Below, piece by piece: positions 42,474-51,733 of a DNA stretch of 64,000 bases. The DNA lies in assembly GCF_001623525.1 (NCBI RefSeq), contig NZ_CP015225.1, forward strand, positions 992,001-1,056,000, written 5' to 3'. The notes under the pieces were generated by a model that saw only the letters and a program-made list of their open reading frames with translations, had not been told where the DNA came from and ran no database searches. A program made the translations under genes and the position numbers. Source of the DNA: Pseudomonas fluorescens. Its GTDB lineage: Bacteria; Pseudomonadota; Gammaproteobacteria; Pseudomonadales; Pseudomonadaceae. Numbering within the stretch: position 1 is the first letter of the stretch; every line of letters starts with the position of its first letter.

Positions 42474-43433
42474 TCAGATGGGTTGGGGTTTGAAGTCGCT
42501 GGTGGCAACCGGCATGACGCTCTGTAGCAGTCTTACGGACTTTTCCAAACCCTCGAGGCTGTTGAGTAAAACGTCCTCATGCTCGATCGATAGCCAGCCA
42601 TCGTAGCCAGCCATCTTCAGGCGGTAACAGAACTGTCGCCACCATTGCTCACCGTGGCCGAATCCAAGTGTGATGTAGGACCAGCTTCGGGATGAGATAT
42701 CCATCAATGAGCCATTTTCCAGGAGTGAATCCACGGCCTGGACTGGCGCATTAAGCAAAGTGTCTTTGGCGTGCACATGATAAATGGCGTCGCCCAGTGC
42801 CTCGGCGGCGACCAGCGGATCAGCGCCCATCCAGAACAGATGCGAGGGATCGAGGTTGGCGCCAATCACCGGTCCGATGGCATTGCGTAGCTTCAACAGC
42901 GAGCGGACGTTGTAGACGCACTGGTTACCGTGCAATTCCAAAGCGATACGCTCCACACCATTTTCCCTGGCCAGCTCAGCTATCTCGTTCCAGAAGGGCA
43001 GTAGGCGTTCTTCCCATTGATAGCGCAGCATCGCCTGGGTTTCGGGAGGCCATGAGGCAACCACCCAGTTCGGCATCCTGTCACCGGCCCGACCCTCCGG
43101 TAAGCCAGACATGGTGCAGACAGTCTTGACTCCCAGTTCACCGGCTACGCGTATCGTGTCCCTGAGGCACTGGCCTTGTGCAGGCTGCGTGGGGTGCAAA
43201 GGGTTGCCGTTGGCGTTCAGGGAAATGATTTCCAGACCGTGCTCCTGGAAGCTGCGTTTGAGTGCCTGGCGGTGGTCGGCACTGGCGAGCATCTGCGTCA
43301 AGTCAAAGTGCGGCGCGGTCGACCATCCGCCAGTGTTGATCTCCAGGCCCGACACTCCCAGCCGTTCAGCCTGCTTGAGCATCTCCCGCAGGGGCAGGTT
43401 GCCGAGGCTGTCGGTGACGAATCCCAGCTTCAT
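42474..43433 (-). CDS. Sugar phosphate isomerase/epimerase-like TIM-barrel protein
   Basis: 319 residues from ATG 43433, which has GAAGGAG upstream and overlaps the Gfo/Idh stop by four bases; the frame extends further but through that gene. It starts MKLGFVTDSLGNLPLREML. Probable metal ligands are glutamate in IALELHGNQ, aspartate/histidine in IGANLDPSHLFWMGADP, histidine in YHVHAKDT and glutamate in GWLSIEHED. Enzymes of this kind act as inosose dehydratases, inosose isomerases or ketose epimerases. Pairing with an inositol-dehydrogenase-like gene favours an inositol or hexose-keto-acid route. Confidence 0.83.
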   Translation of the reverse strand: MKLGFVTDSLGNLPLREMLKQAERLGVSGLEINTGGWSTAPHFDLTQMLASADHRQALKRSFQEHGLEIISLNANGNPLHPTQPAQGQCLRDTIRVAGELGVKTVCTMSGLPEGRAGDRMPNWVVASWPPETQAMLRYQWEERLLPFWNEIAELARENGVERIALELHGNQCVYNVRSLLKLRNAIGPVIGANLDPSHLFWMGADPLVAAEALGDAIYHVHAKDTLLNAPVQAVDSLLENGSLMDISSRSWSYITLGFGHGEQWWRQFCYRLKMAGYDGWLSIEHEDVLLNSLEGLEKSVRLLQSVMPVATSDFKPQPI

Positions 43434-44458
43434 GACGTAGCTCCTTCTCGCGACCGGTAGAGGGGCGGTGCTTCCAGCGTCGGCAACACGACCCGGCGAC
43501 GCTGATTGAGTGCCTCGATGCCGGCTTGGGCGACAATGGCTGCGCAATAGCCGTCCCAGGCATTCGCGGCATGGACTGGGAACCGACCTGTGTTGATGAA
43601 CGCCACGAATGCTTTGTTCTGTAGGCGGTAGGCGTCGGCGAAACGCGGCCGCCAATCGGCCGCGTACCTTTCAAAACCCTGAAGACAGGTGTTGAAACGA
43701 GTATGTACGGGGGTGTTCAGTTGCACGGAACCTCGCTCACCCACCAACTCGCCACGGACGTCGTACCCGTAATGGGCGTTGTTGTTGATTTCGATGTTCA
43801 CCAGATGGCCTTCCCGGGTTTCCAGCACCATGAATACCGGGGCGCCGACGCCGTCCTCAGACGTGTGGGTGGGTTGGAACACTGAGATGGCAACGTATTC
43901 AGTGTCGAGCACGTGACGTGCCACATCGAACTCATGCGGCGCGGAGTTACTGATCGCCATTTGCCCGCTGAAGTTGGCGGGGGCTTCTACGTTGCGGTGG
44001 AAGTTGTGCATCATCACAGCCCGACCTATCACACCGTCGCTCAAGGCACTTTTCATTTCCCTGTACGAAGGGTCAAACCGGCGCATGAAGCCCAGTTGCA
44101 CGAATTGGCGACCCCGAGAGGCTTCTTTGTCGATGACCGCCAGGCACTGGTCCGGGCTTTGAGACAGTGGCTTTTCACACAGTGCGGGTTTCCCTGCCTC
44201 GATGGCTGCCATGGTCAGGACTGCATGGGTTTCGTCCGGGCTGGCGATGATGATTGCATCGACATCGGACCTTGAAAGCGTGAACAGAGGATCAGTGGAA
44301 ACGTCAGCAGCGCCATAACGGTCGGCTATCAGTTTCGCTCGCTCTGGCGACGCATCACACACCACATGCAAAGTGGCTCCCGGAAGGTCCTGGGCAATGA
44401 TGCGGGCGTGATCCTCCCCCATGATACCCGCGCCGATGACGGCGATTCGTATGCTCAT
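43430..44458 (-). CDS. Gfo/Idh/MocA family dehydrogenase (inositol 2-dehydrogenase-like)
   Basis: 342 residues. The Rossmann motif IAVIGAGIMGEDHARII starts at residue 3, followed by the ALCEKPLSQS lysine motif near 94 and the family helix SAPHEFDVARHVL with histidine and aspartate near 170. This set matches IolG-type dehydrogenases that oxidise myo-inositol or related polyols with NAD. ATG 44458 is preferred to the TTG at 44464. It is first in the operon with the isomerase and the sugar porter. Confidence 0.85.
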   Translation of the reverse strand: MSIRIAVIGAGIMGEDHARIIAQDLPGATLHVVCDASPERAKLIADRYGAADVSTDPLFTLSRSDVDAIIIASPDETHAVLTMAAIEAGKPALCEKPLSQSPDQCLAVIDKEASRGRQFVQLGFMRRFDPSYREMKSALSDGVIGRAVMMHNFHRNVEAPANFSGQMAISNSAPHEFDVARHVLDTEYVAISVFQPTHTSEDGVGAPVFMVLETREGHLVNIEINNNAHYGYDVRGELVGERGSVQLNTPVHTRFNTCLQGFERYAADWRPRFADAYRLQNKAFVAFINTGRFPVHAANAWDGYCAAIVAQAGIEALNQRRRVVLPTLEAPPLYRSREGATS

Positions 44459-44799
44459 ATTCAACGACCTATCGATGGGCGAAAGTTATCAACGCAGCGT
44501 CGAACTCGCGTGCGTGTTGACTGGGAAAGGGAGATGTATGTGGCCATAAGCGGCGTAGCCGTGGCGGTCGAAACCAACCGATGAGGCGAGTTATTCATGG
44601 GACTATCCTGGCGGTTTGTTGTGTTTGTTGTGCCTCGATTATTAGCACCGAACAAGCAATCATCAAGGCGCGCCATAGGCGATTTATGATGTGAAAAACC
44701 TCAAATTTGAAGATGGAGTAGTGGTTGTTATTGCTTTTGAAAACACCCATCAGGAATACATATATGATGTAAATGACATCAAGAGAGAGGGCAGGCTAT
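44459..44799. other. Divergent promoter region of the polyol operon and LacI gene
   Basis: 341 bases with no supported gene. It includes a palindrome at 44765-44781 and a looser inverted pair TCAACGCA / TGCGTGTTGA near 44489-44520. The right half is clearly A/T richer than the flanking genes. Confidence 0.5.
44765..44781. promoter_or_regulatory. Palindrome, candidate LacI-family operator
   Basis: TGATGT-AAATG-ACATCA has perfect six-base arms and lies 19 bases before the LacI start, as an autoregulatory operator would. No second clear copy was found before the divergent operon. Confidence 0.4.
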
Positions 44800-45825
44800 A
44801 TGACCACGCAAACATCGGCGCGCTTATGGAAGGGCCCCACTGTTCAACAGGTCGCCAAGGTGGCCAGGGTCGGAGCAGCCACCGTCGACCGCGTGCTGAA
44901 TAACCGCCCCGGCGTGCGAGAAAACACCCGTCTGAAAGTGCTGGCGGCGCTGGATAAGCTAAAGAAAGACTTGGCTGATGGCATGGCAACGTTGCAGATC
45001 AAGCTCTTTTGCGATTCGGGCGAAACCTTCAATGCAACGTTGGCCGACGCCGAGGCATTGGTGAACGCTTCGACGCCAGGCGTCGTGGTGCATGGCTACT
45101 ATGAACCGACCAACCAGGTCGATCCCGCCACGTTTGCTGATCAGGTTCAGGCTGAGGGCGCTTCAGCGGATGGTGTGATCGTCGTATCGCGCGAGCATCC
45201 GGCGATCAACCGAGCGATTCGCAAACTCTGCAGCCTGGGTATTCCAGTTGTGTGCCTGACCACCGACCTGCCTAACTCCGGGCGTAGTGCCTACGTTGGC
45301 AATGATCAATATGCGGCAGGCAGTGTCGCCGGGTTGCTGATCGGCAATGCGTTACCTAAAGAGCCCGCGAAAATCCTGCTGGTGACCAGTGTGCCGTTTC
45401 GTTGTCAGCAAGAGCGGGAGATGGGGTTTCGCCGGGTGCTCCGTTCCGAGTTTCCGTATCTGAAAATCGACGAGCGGGTGATGTCCGACGATCGCCCTCA
45501 GACCACGACTGAACAATTGACGCGTTACTTTTCCAAGCATGACTACCCGGCAGCCATCTACAACGTGGCCGGCGCCAATCGGGGCGTTGCTTGCTCAATA
45601 GATGCCATTGCGGCTGAGGATCGGCCTATTTTCGTCGGCCATGAGCTTACGGTTCATACGCGGGCGATGCTTGAGTCCGGCGTCATGGATTACGTTATCT
45701 CTCATGATTTCGTTGGCGAGACGGCCGCAGCGGTGCGCTGGATACGAGGAGCGATCGAGGGCGCGGCGAGCGCGCCACCCTCAACACAGATCATGATCCA
45801 CACTCGATATAACTGTGGTGTGTAA
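44800..45825 (+). CDS. LacI family transcriptional regulator
   Basis: 341 residues. The N-terminal helix-turn-helix reads TVQQVAKVARVGAATVDRVL followed by NNRPGVRENTRLKV, with the hinge helix region after it. The periplasmic-binding-protein-like core resembles those that sense sugars (VVCLTTDLPNSGRSAYVGND, GSVAGLLIGNALP). ATG 44800 has GAGAGGG upstream; an ATG at 44773 would add nine residues. It is divergent from the dehydrogenase/isomerase/transporter operon and likely represses it until a polyol derivative binds. Confidence 0.88.
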   Translation: MTTQTSARLWKGPTVQQVAKVARVGAATVDRVLNNRPGVRENTRLKVLAALDKLKKDLADGMATLQIKLFCDSGETFNATLADAEALVNASTPGVVVHGYYEPTNQVDPATFADQVQAEGASADGVIVVSREHPAINRAIRKLCSLGIPVVCLTTDLPNSGRSAYVGNDQYAAGSVAGLLIGNALPKEPAKILLVTSVPFRCQQEREMGFRRVLRSEFPYLKIDERVMSDDRPQTTTEQLTRYFSKHDYPAAIYNVAGANRGVACSIDAIAAEDRPIFVGHELTVHTRAMLESGVMDYVISHDFVGETAAAVRWIRGAIEGAASAPPSTQIMIHTRYNCGV

Positions 45826-45942
45826 GGCCAACGTTGCGTTCTACCCAACCGTGTCCCTCAGCAAAACCAAGGGTGGAGGCTTATGTCGGAGTCAGTACCG
45901 ATCGAGAAACGGTGCTCCTTGCCATGCAGCCGATACGATTAC

Positions 45943-46010
45943 AGACTATCCGGATCCCCGAAGAACATTTTGACTGGGCTCCAGGACGGTAGTTACAGCC
46001 CGAAAAAAGG
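45943..46010 (+). repeat. Direct repeat, copy B
   Basis: Middle copy of the three-copy repeat. It shares GACTATCCGGATCCC, AAGAACATTTTGACTGGGCT and CCGAAAAAAG with copies A and C, but lacks the CCCCCAG-rich right part. It marks the boundary between the polyol operon and a lower-GC block. Confidence 0.6.
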
Positions 46011-46027
46011 TCGCGTTGCACGCCTCA

Positions 46028-46420
46028 TTAGGCGCCACCAAAATACCTGCAAATGCAAAGCACGGCCGAGGTGGACAGTACTAAAAGAGTTGCAAAAATG
46101 CCGGCGTTACGACCAAAAGGATTGTTGTCTGTAAACGAAAGTGCGTAGCCATGTAGAATGCGTCCAACAAATAGTACCGAGCCGAGAGTGTGTAGTTGCC
46201 ATTGCGGTGAGCCGCTTAATTCTAGAAATCCAATCAACACGAGCGCCAGTGGAACGTACTCAGCGAAATTGCCGTGCCCTCTAATGCGCCGAAACATGAC
46301 GGAACTGCCACCGTCGCCAAGACTAGGACTGCCAGGCCCCATTCTTCCAATAATTACTCGGACACTTAGCGCAATGAATAAAATTGCAAGTAGGCCGCTA
46401 TAGAGAAGTGTAGCTTTCAT
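46028..46420 (-). CDS. MAPEG family membrane protein
   Basis: 130 residues with three to four hydrophobic helices. FRRIRGHGNFAEYVPLALVL is the hallmark of bacterial MAPEG proteins (YecN-like), and a GRILHGYALSF segment follows. MAPEG proteins handle glutathione conjugation or lipid-like thiols, though bacterial members are mostly uncharacterised. ATG 46420 follows AGGGAG. It stands alone next to repeat copy B. Confidence 0.83.
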   Translation of the reverse strand: MKATLLYSGLLAILFIALSVRVIIGRMGPGSPSLGDGGSSVMFRRIRGHGNFAEYVPLALVLIGFLELSGSPQWQLHTLGSVLFVGRILHGYALSFTDNNPFGRNAGIFATLLVLSTSAVLCICRYFGGA

Positions 46421-46603
46421 TGTATGCTCCCTGCCCCACAAGGGGCCTAACTAGTGGCTAAAGTTGCTCGCCTTGAAGCGTATGCAGCCCGCGTAGTGGC
46501 CGTTGGCGCTTAGGTCTTTGCTCTTCAATTGCGCTGCGCTAATCGGAGCTGAAGAACTGCTATTGGGCGTTTCTCAAGGAAAGAATGCGATTGTGATATA
46601 TAG

Positions 46604-46639
46604 CTGAAACAGGGCAAGGAATAGCCTGCCCTGTTTCAG
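46604..46639 (-). terminator. Long hairpin after the SDR gene
   Basis: CTGAAACAGGGCA (46604-46616) and TGCCCTGTTTCAG (46627-46639) form a perfect 13-pair stem with a ten-base loop, four bases after the SDR stop. There is no long T run. Confidence 0.65.
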
Positions 46640-46643
46640 GGAA

Positions 46644-47525
46644 TTACGCGTCAGCGCCGCCTAAAATATTCTCTAGTTGCATTTCTTTTAAAACACGGTC
46701 TTGAATGGGTTGCTTGGCAGCGTTAATTTCATCAACACCCCAAACCATGCCTACCGCTGTGCGTGTAGGACGTTTGCCGGCAGGCATATCTGCTAACGCT
46801 AAATAAGTATCGACGACCAATTGTGGGTCTGGTGCCAGGTCAGACTGCATGAATTTCGCGAATTCTGCGAACATAGCATCAGGTATCTTTGCCAAGTCAC
46901 CATAGCTCTCCAGTACGTCAAGACGGGAAGGCGCTTGCCCTCCAGCACTCAGACCTGTAGGGAACGGGCCTGGTTGCACGATGGCAACATCAATACCGAA
47001 GGGCGCCACTTCGTAACGTAAGCCTTGGACGTAGCCTTCCAGAGCGTGCTTGGTGGCGGCGTATGTAGAGAAATACGGCGCCGAAATCTGGCCGACCATT
47101 GATGAGGTGTTAATGATCAGACCGGATTTGGCTTCCCGCATAGCGGGCAAGACAGCCTGTATAATGCGCATGGCGCCATAGTAGTTGGTTTCCATCTGTT
47201 CCCTGGCTTGGGCAATGCTAAATGCCTCCGTAATACCCAGGTACATTACGCCTGCATTGTTAATCAAAATATCAATCTTGCCCGCTTTAGCCAGCACACC
47301 AGCAATGGCTGTCTTGACGGATTCGTCGCTGGTGACATCCATGTCTACGACATGGATGAGGTTGCTATGCGCTTCCAGCGCGGTCTTGACTGCGGCGTTC
47401 TTGCCTTCTGTGCCACGCATGGTGGCGAACACTTGGTAGCCCTTGTCTGCAAAGTCTTTCACTGCTTTTAGGCCAAATCCACTGCTGCTACCGGTGATGA
47501 TGACGCTTTTTTTGGCTTCGCTCAT
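46644..47525 (-). CDS. SDR family oxidoreductase
   Basis: 293 residues. The cofactor motif is ITGSSSGFGLKAVKDF, NAG is in ILINNAGVMYLG, catalytic serine in INTSSMVG and the YxxxK motif in YAATK. The C-terminal extension beyond the core resembles SDRs annotated as short-chain dehydrogenases acting on small carbonyls. Codons are A/T richer than in the left half of the window. It is divergent from a TetR gene with two operator palindromes between, so it is the likely target of that repressor. Confidence 0.87.
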   Translation of the reverse strand: MSEAKKSVIITGSSSGFGLKAVKDFADKGYQVFATMRGTEGKNAAVKTALEAHSNLIHVVDMDVTSDESVKTAIAGVLAKAGKIDILINNAGVMYLGITEAFSIAQAREQMETNYYGAMRIIQAVLPAMREAKSGLIINTSSMVGQISAPYFSTYAATKHALEGYVQGLRYEVAPFGIDVAIVQPGPFPTGLSAGGQAPSRLDVLESYGDLAKIPDAMFAEFAKFMQSDLAPDPQLVVDTYLALADMPAGKRPTRTAVGMVWGVDEINAAKQPIQDRVLKEMQLENILGGADA

Positions 47526-47553
47526 TTTTCTTTCCCGCTGGGTTGTCTATTAA

Positions 47554-47616
47554 GTACCATTCGGTACAAAATAGGGGGGAGGGGTGCCGTGTGTCAAGTT
47601 AAAATACCAGGTGGTA
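47554..47616. promoter_or_regulatory. Twin TetR operators between SDR and TetR genes
   Basis: GTACCATTCGGTACAAAAT (palindrome 47554-47567 GTACC-ATTC-GGTAC) and ATACCAGGTGGTACAAAAT (palindrome 47605-47616) share TACC-N4-GGTACAAAAT. The second runs into the TetR start codon at 47621, which would give tight self-repression. Confidence 0.7.
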
Positions 47617-47620
47617 CAAA

Positions 47621-48226
47621 ATGAGCTTAAATCCGACAAAGCCTTCAAGGGGACGACCTAAGACCCTGGACCGTGATCACGTTTTGGATGTGGCAATGGA
47701 AGCCTATTGGAAAGAGGGCGTACGCAGCTTATCCCTTAATGAAATTTGCAGAAGGTGCGATATATCGAAGCCAGGTCTTTATCGTGAATTTTGGAATGAA
47801 GATGGCTTGATGAAAGCCGTTATTCTTAAATATCAGGAACAGGAGCTGGATTCTGTGCTGGAGATGTTAAAGGCAGAAAAGCCGTTTCGAGAGATGCTTG
47901 ACAGCCTGGTGTCATTCGCCACCTCAGTGAGTGACAGTCAAGGGATACCAAAGGGATGTCTTTTGATAAAGATGCGCGAATCACGCATGCACCTGGGTGA
48001 GGCAACACGAGCACAAATCGATTTCATTCAAGAGCAAGCATTAACGGCTTACAGGAAATGGGTGGAGCGTGCAAAAGCCAAATGTGAATTCTCTGCAGAC
48101 ATGTCATCAGAGTTTGCATCTATCTATATTGATGCGCAATTAAGTAATGCTGCGTCACAGATATCTCGTGGCGAGGATCCGCAGATTGTAAAGAAGATGC
48201 TGTTAGTCGCTTTTTCTGTGTTCTGA
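47621..48226 (+). CDS. TetR/AcrR family repressor
   Basis: 201 residues. The N-terminal helix-turn-helix is in LSLNEICRRCDISKPGLYREF, within a TetR domain of about residues 15-65. The ligand domain contains GCLLIKMRES, typical of the group of TetR proteins paired with oxidoreductases. The divergent SDR and twin operators suggest a one-component sensor for a reactive carbonyl or quinone-like compound; the inducer is unknown. Confidence 0.87.
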   Translation: MSLNPTKPSRGRPKTLDRDHVLDVAMEAYWKEGVRSLSLNEICRRCDISKPGLYREFWNEDGLMKAVILKYQEQELDSVLEMLKAEKPFREMLDSLVSFATSVSDSQGIPKGCLLIKMRESRMHLGEATRAQIDFIQEQALTAYRKWVERAKAKCEFSADMSSEFASIYIDAQLSNAASQISRGEDPQIVKKMLLVAFSVF

Positions 48227-48439
48227 TGAGCATGCCTCTCAGCCCAGTGTTTCTGTAGAAGCAGATACTCGTTCGTCTGGGGTAAAAAAGGGGCTTGTCT
48301 GAATACTGCCTGGTAGAGCAAGTCACGCTTCTCAAACTGAAAAATGAGAGACCCAACCGGAGCGATGTTATCGCTTCAAGCGACTCAAAAACTTATCCAG
48401 CAGCCGCCATTGAAGGTCCTCAAGGAATTCACAGCCATT

Positions 48440-50548
48440 ATGAACAACGCTAAACACCTGACTCAAGTGGCTCCGCCTCCTGACACGGATTTCCATCGCG
48501 GTAATGGCTTTAATACGAAGTTCGTTGCTTCCAGATGCTTGGTACTTGCGGTGTCGCTTGGCGGGTTGTCGACTATAGCTTCCGCAGCGTCTCAATCCCC
48601 GTCGTGTGAAACACCACCAGGCGGGATAATGTTCATTACTCAAGATTGCATCGATCCGCAGTTCGACCGCCCGGTAATCGATAGCCAGGAAGATTTGAAA
48701 AGCCCTGTTCTGACGCATCGCGTTTCTGGGCACTTCGAAGGCACCGATGTAAAGTTCAGCTTTTTCTTCCCGCCGAAAGCCCAATGGAAAGGGCGTTTCT
48801 TCCACAAGGTTTATCCCTTGGGAGACGGTAGCGTTCCGGACCGGGTAATCAAATTTGGTGCCGAAAGTGGTGCGTATACCGTGGATACTGTTTCGCCCTC
48901 TGGCTATCGAGCCAACGCTGCAGCTGCGAAATTCTCGAAGATGGTTGCCGGGGAATACTATGGATTTTCCGCTTCTCAGATCCACGGTTATATCTATGGT
49001 GGCAGCGGTGGGTCTTATCTGACCATCGCGGCGGCTGAGAACTCGTCGGGGGTATGGGATGGTGCCGTCCCATTCGTCATTGGCGTCCCAACATCGATTC
49101 CAACCAATTTTTTTGTACGTGCTTTCGCACGTCTTGTACTCGAAGATAAGGCGTCACACATTGCCGACGCTATGCGACCGGGAGGTAGCGGCAATCCTTT
49201 TGCAACGCTTGACGCCACGCAGGCCTCCGTTTTTGCGGAGGTCACAGCAATGGGTGTGCCCTTGCGCGGTTGGGATAATTACGCGTACATCCTGGGTCTC
49301 AAAGACCCGCAAGGTTTACTGGGGTTTGCCAGTTCGGTCAAAGGCATTGATCCCGGTTATGCAGATGACTTCTGGAATAAACCTGGCTACCTAGGTACCG
49401 AGCAATCCACTCTGGGCAATCTTGTACGAAGGGCGAAAGTTGATCGCGTAGTGTCGGTTCAAAGGATAGATCGTGACTCAGCTGGTAAGCCACTAAGCTT
49501 GCACGTGGCCGGGCTGTCGAACCTCAAGAACAGCTCTTGGTTGGACTTTACCCTCGAAGGAGCAGAAGGGGGTAATCGAAAATTGCTTGGGTCGTTAGAT
49601 GCCGAGCACGGAGTTATTACGCTGTCCGCGCAAAATCAAGCCGATATGCTCAACGCTCTGAGAAATGGAACCCAGGTTCGTGTCGATAATCGCTGGGCAA
49701 TTGCGTTGACGTCCTACCATCGGCATCAGGTACCGGTTTCTGGTGGATTTGCTGTTTGGGATCAATTTCGCAATGCAGACGGTTCTCCACGCTACCCGCA
49801 ACGCCCCCAAGAGGTAGGCTCAATAATCAGCACAGGTGTCAGCGGAGGCGGTAGCTTCACCGGCAAGATAAACGGCAAGATGATAATTATAGCCAACGCA
49901 CTTGATGTCGATGCCTACCCTTGGGATGCCGACTGGTATGGCCAGCGATTGAAGACAGGAGAGGGGGATCAGTACGACGCGAAGGTGCGGACCTGGTTAA
50001 ACGATAATGCAGACCATTTGGATGGCAGCGTTGTTGCCTCGGGCGCGGCTGACAATCAGTTTGTAAGACTCATCGATTACAACGGCATCCTCGAACAAGC
50101 CGTCAGGGACGTAAGTGCCTGGGTGGAAAATGGTATAGCGCCGCCTCGCTCCACTCAGTATGCGCTCAATAATGGCCAGGTCTCATTACCCCCAGACGCA
50201 TCAGCAAGGCAGGGTATCCAGCCTGTTGTGAAACTCACGTCCAGGAGCGGTGAGAGAATCATTGCCAAAGTCGGGGAGCCCGTCACGCTGCTTGGTGACA
50301 TTACCGTCCCGCCCTCTGCCGGCAAAATTGTGAAAACAGAATGGAGCCAGACGGGGAGCGATGACTTTCTAGACGCTCCACTTCCTCATCAGCCGTCAGA
50401 AGCGCTCGCCACACATAAAACATTCGTCTATTCGAAACCCGGCACCTACTACCCCGTGCTCCGTGTGATATCCCAGCGTGAGGGTGACGCCAAGACGGAC
50501 TTTGCGCGGGTCGCTAACTTGGCAAGAGTACGCGTCATAGTGAACTAG
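48440..50548 (+). CDS. Secreted alpha/beta-hydrolase-like protein with PKD-like C-terminus
   Basis: 702 residues from ATG 48440, though the frame is open from 48344 and the ribosome site (AAGGA, 13 bases ahead) is loose. A signal-peptide-like segment, VASRCLVLAVSLGGLSTIAS, ends near AASQS. The middle has a nucleophile-elbow-like YIYGGSGGSYLTIAAAE, with serine in GGSGGS, and WKGRFFHKVYPLGDG before it, suggesting an esterase/tannase-type alpha/beta hydrolase. The C-terminus from about 590 resembles a PKD-like beta sandwich (ITVPPSAGKIVKTEWSQTG, FVYSKPGTYYPVLRV). I cannot name the substrate; extracellular or periplasmic breakdown of an ester or polyester is plausible. Confidence 0.65.
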   Translation: MNNAKHLTQVAPPPDTDFHRGNGFNTKFVASRCLVLAVSLGGLSTIASAASQSPSCETPPGGIMFITQDCIDPQFDRPVIDSQEDLKSPVLTHRVSGHFEGTDVKFSFFFPPKAQWKGRFFHKVYPLGDGSVPDRVIKFGAESGAYTVDTVSPSGYRANAAAAKFSKMVAGEYYGFSASQIHGYIYGGSGGSYLTIAAAENSSGVWDGAVPFVIGVPTSIPTNFFVRAFARLVLEDKASHIADAMRPGGSGNPFATLDATQASVFAEVTAMGVPLRGWDNYAYILGLKDPQGLLGFASSVKGIDPGYADDFWNKPGYLGTEQSTLGNLVRRAKVDRVVSVQRIDRDSAGKPLSLHVAGLSNLKNSSWLDFTLEGAEGGNRKLLGSLDAEHGVITLSAQNQADMLNALRNGTQVRVDNRWAIALTSYHRHQVPVSGGFAVWDQFRNADGSPRYPQRPQEVGSIISTGVSGGGSFTGKINGKMIIIANALDVDAYPWDADWYGQRLKTGEGDQYDAKVRTWLNDNADHLDGSVVASGAADNQFVRLIDYNGILEQAVRDVSAWVENGIAPPRSTQYALNNGQVSLPPDASARQGIQPVVKLTSRSGERIIAKVGEPVTLLGDITVPPSAGKIVKTEWSQTGSDDFLDAPLPHQPSEALATHKTFVYSKPGTYYPVLRVISQREGDAKTDFARVANLARVRVIVN

Positions 50549-50561
50549 GTTCTGTACGAAA

Positions 50562-50852
50562 TCAGCTGAAACTTACGGCTGCTTCCCTACCCAAACGCTG
50601 GCTGATCTGGCGGCGGAAATCTCGAAGCAGACCGGCAAGAACATCCCTTACCGCAACCTCCCGGAAGCCGACTACGCCGCAGCGCTCGAAGGTGCTGGCT
50701 TGCCGAAGGGTCTTGCCGCAGCATTGGCTTCCTATGACGTCAGCGCCTCCCAGGGGGCTCTCTACTGGAGCGAGCGCGCCTTGGCTGAACTTATCGGGAG
50801 GCCAACCACGCCGCTTGCTATCCGCGTCGAACGTGCGCTAAACGCGTTCTGA
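50562..50852 (+). pseudogene. C-terminal remnant of an NmrA-type NAD(P)H:quinone oxidoreductase
   Basis: The plus-strand frame from about 50562 to TGA 50850-50852 reads TLADLAAEISKQTGKNIPYR, YAAALEGAGLPKGLAAALAS and SERALAELIGRPTTPLAIRV. This is the last 90-odd residues of YtfG/QorB-like proteins. There is no start codon or Rossmann domain upstream, because the hydrolase gene ends 14 bases before. It is a fragment left by a recombination event, probably marking an island junction. Confidence 0.75.
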
Positions 50853-50913
50853 CGAACTGCCTGCCAGCCATTCGCGCACGTTCCGCTCCTTGAGTCGGTT
50901 TGCGTAGCGGAAA

Positions 50914-51703
50914 TCAATGACCCTTGAATTCGAGCTCCAGGCGCGGCGTACCGGCCTTCAGGGCCTTGATGGCCGAAGCAAGCCCGTTCTTCACGTCTTC
51001 TGTCTCGAACAAGGGCATGGCAATGTTGAACATCACATCGTCGGCCGCCTGGATGCCGCCGTTGGCCCAGGCGCGCAGCAAGGCCTTGTGAGCGGCGTGG
51101 GCGCGTGTGGGGCCGTGCACGAACTTCGCGGCGAACGCATGCGCCGCTGCAAGCAGTTCGGCATCGGCGACGACGCGGTTGATGACGCCGAAGCGCTCCA
51201 TCGTCGCGGCGGGGACACGCTCGGAAGTCAGCGCCCATTCCATGGCTCGTACGCGTCCCGCGCGTTCGGCGACGCGGTAGATGCCGCCCAACAGGGTCAC
51301 TAAGGCAAGCGACTGTTCCGGATGGCAGAATGTTGCGCTTTCGGCGGCAAAGATTACATCGGCACGCAACGCCAGTTCGAAACCACCGCCTGCGCACAAG
51401 CCCTGTACCACGGCGATGACAGGCAAGGGCAGACGTTCGAAGCGATTGAAGACGTCCATGTAACCCTCGAAGCGTGCACGCAACTGGCGGGGGGGTGTCA
51501 TCGGGCCAGGACGTGATGTCGCCGCCAAAGCTGAAGTTCTCGCCCTCGGCGCGCACCAGCACGACGCGTGCGTCGCTGCGTTCGATCGCGCTGACTGCCG
51601 TAGCCAGTTCGTCAACCATCTGGTCGTCGATGCGGTTTTGCGGCGAGCGATCAAGAACGATCGTTGCTATGCCGTTCTCGATGGTATGGGTGAGATGAGA
51701 CAT
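50914..51703 (-). pseudogene. Enoyl-CoA hydratase/isomerase family gene with a frameshift
   Basis: The N-terminal frame (MSHLTHTIENGIATIVLDRS ... FSFGGDITSWPDDTP) and the C-terminal frame (RFEGYMDVFNRFERLPLPVI, LCAGGGFELALRADVIFAAE, ... LELEFKGH) lie in different frames that meet at a run of seven G (51489-51495 on the plus strand). The total of 790 bases is one over a multiple of three, so removing one base restores a 262-residue crotonase with the oxyanion-hole segments SFGGD and AGGGF. Either the gene is broken or the run was miscounted in sequencing. It ends the eight-gene minus-strand operon. Confidence 0.8.
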
Positions 51704-51733
51704 GTCGGGCTCCTGCGTGGTCGCAAGTTGAGG

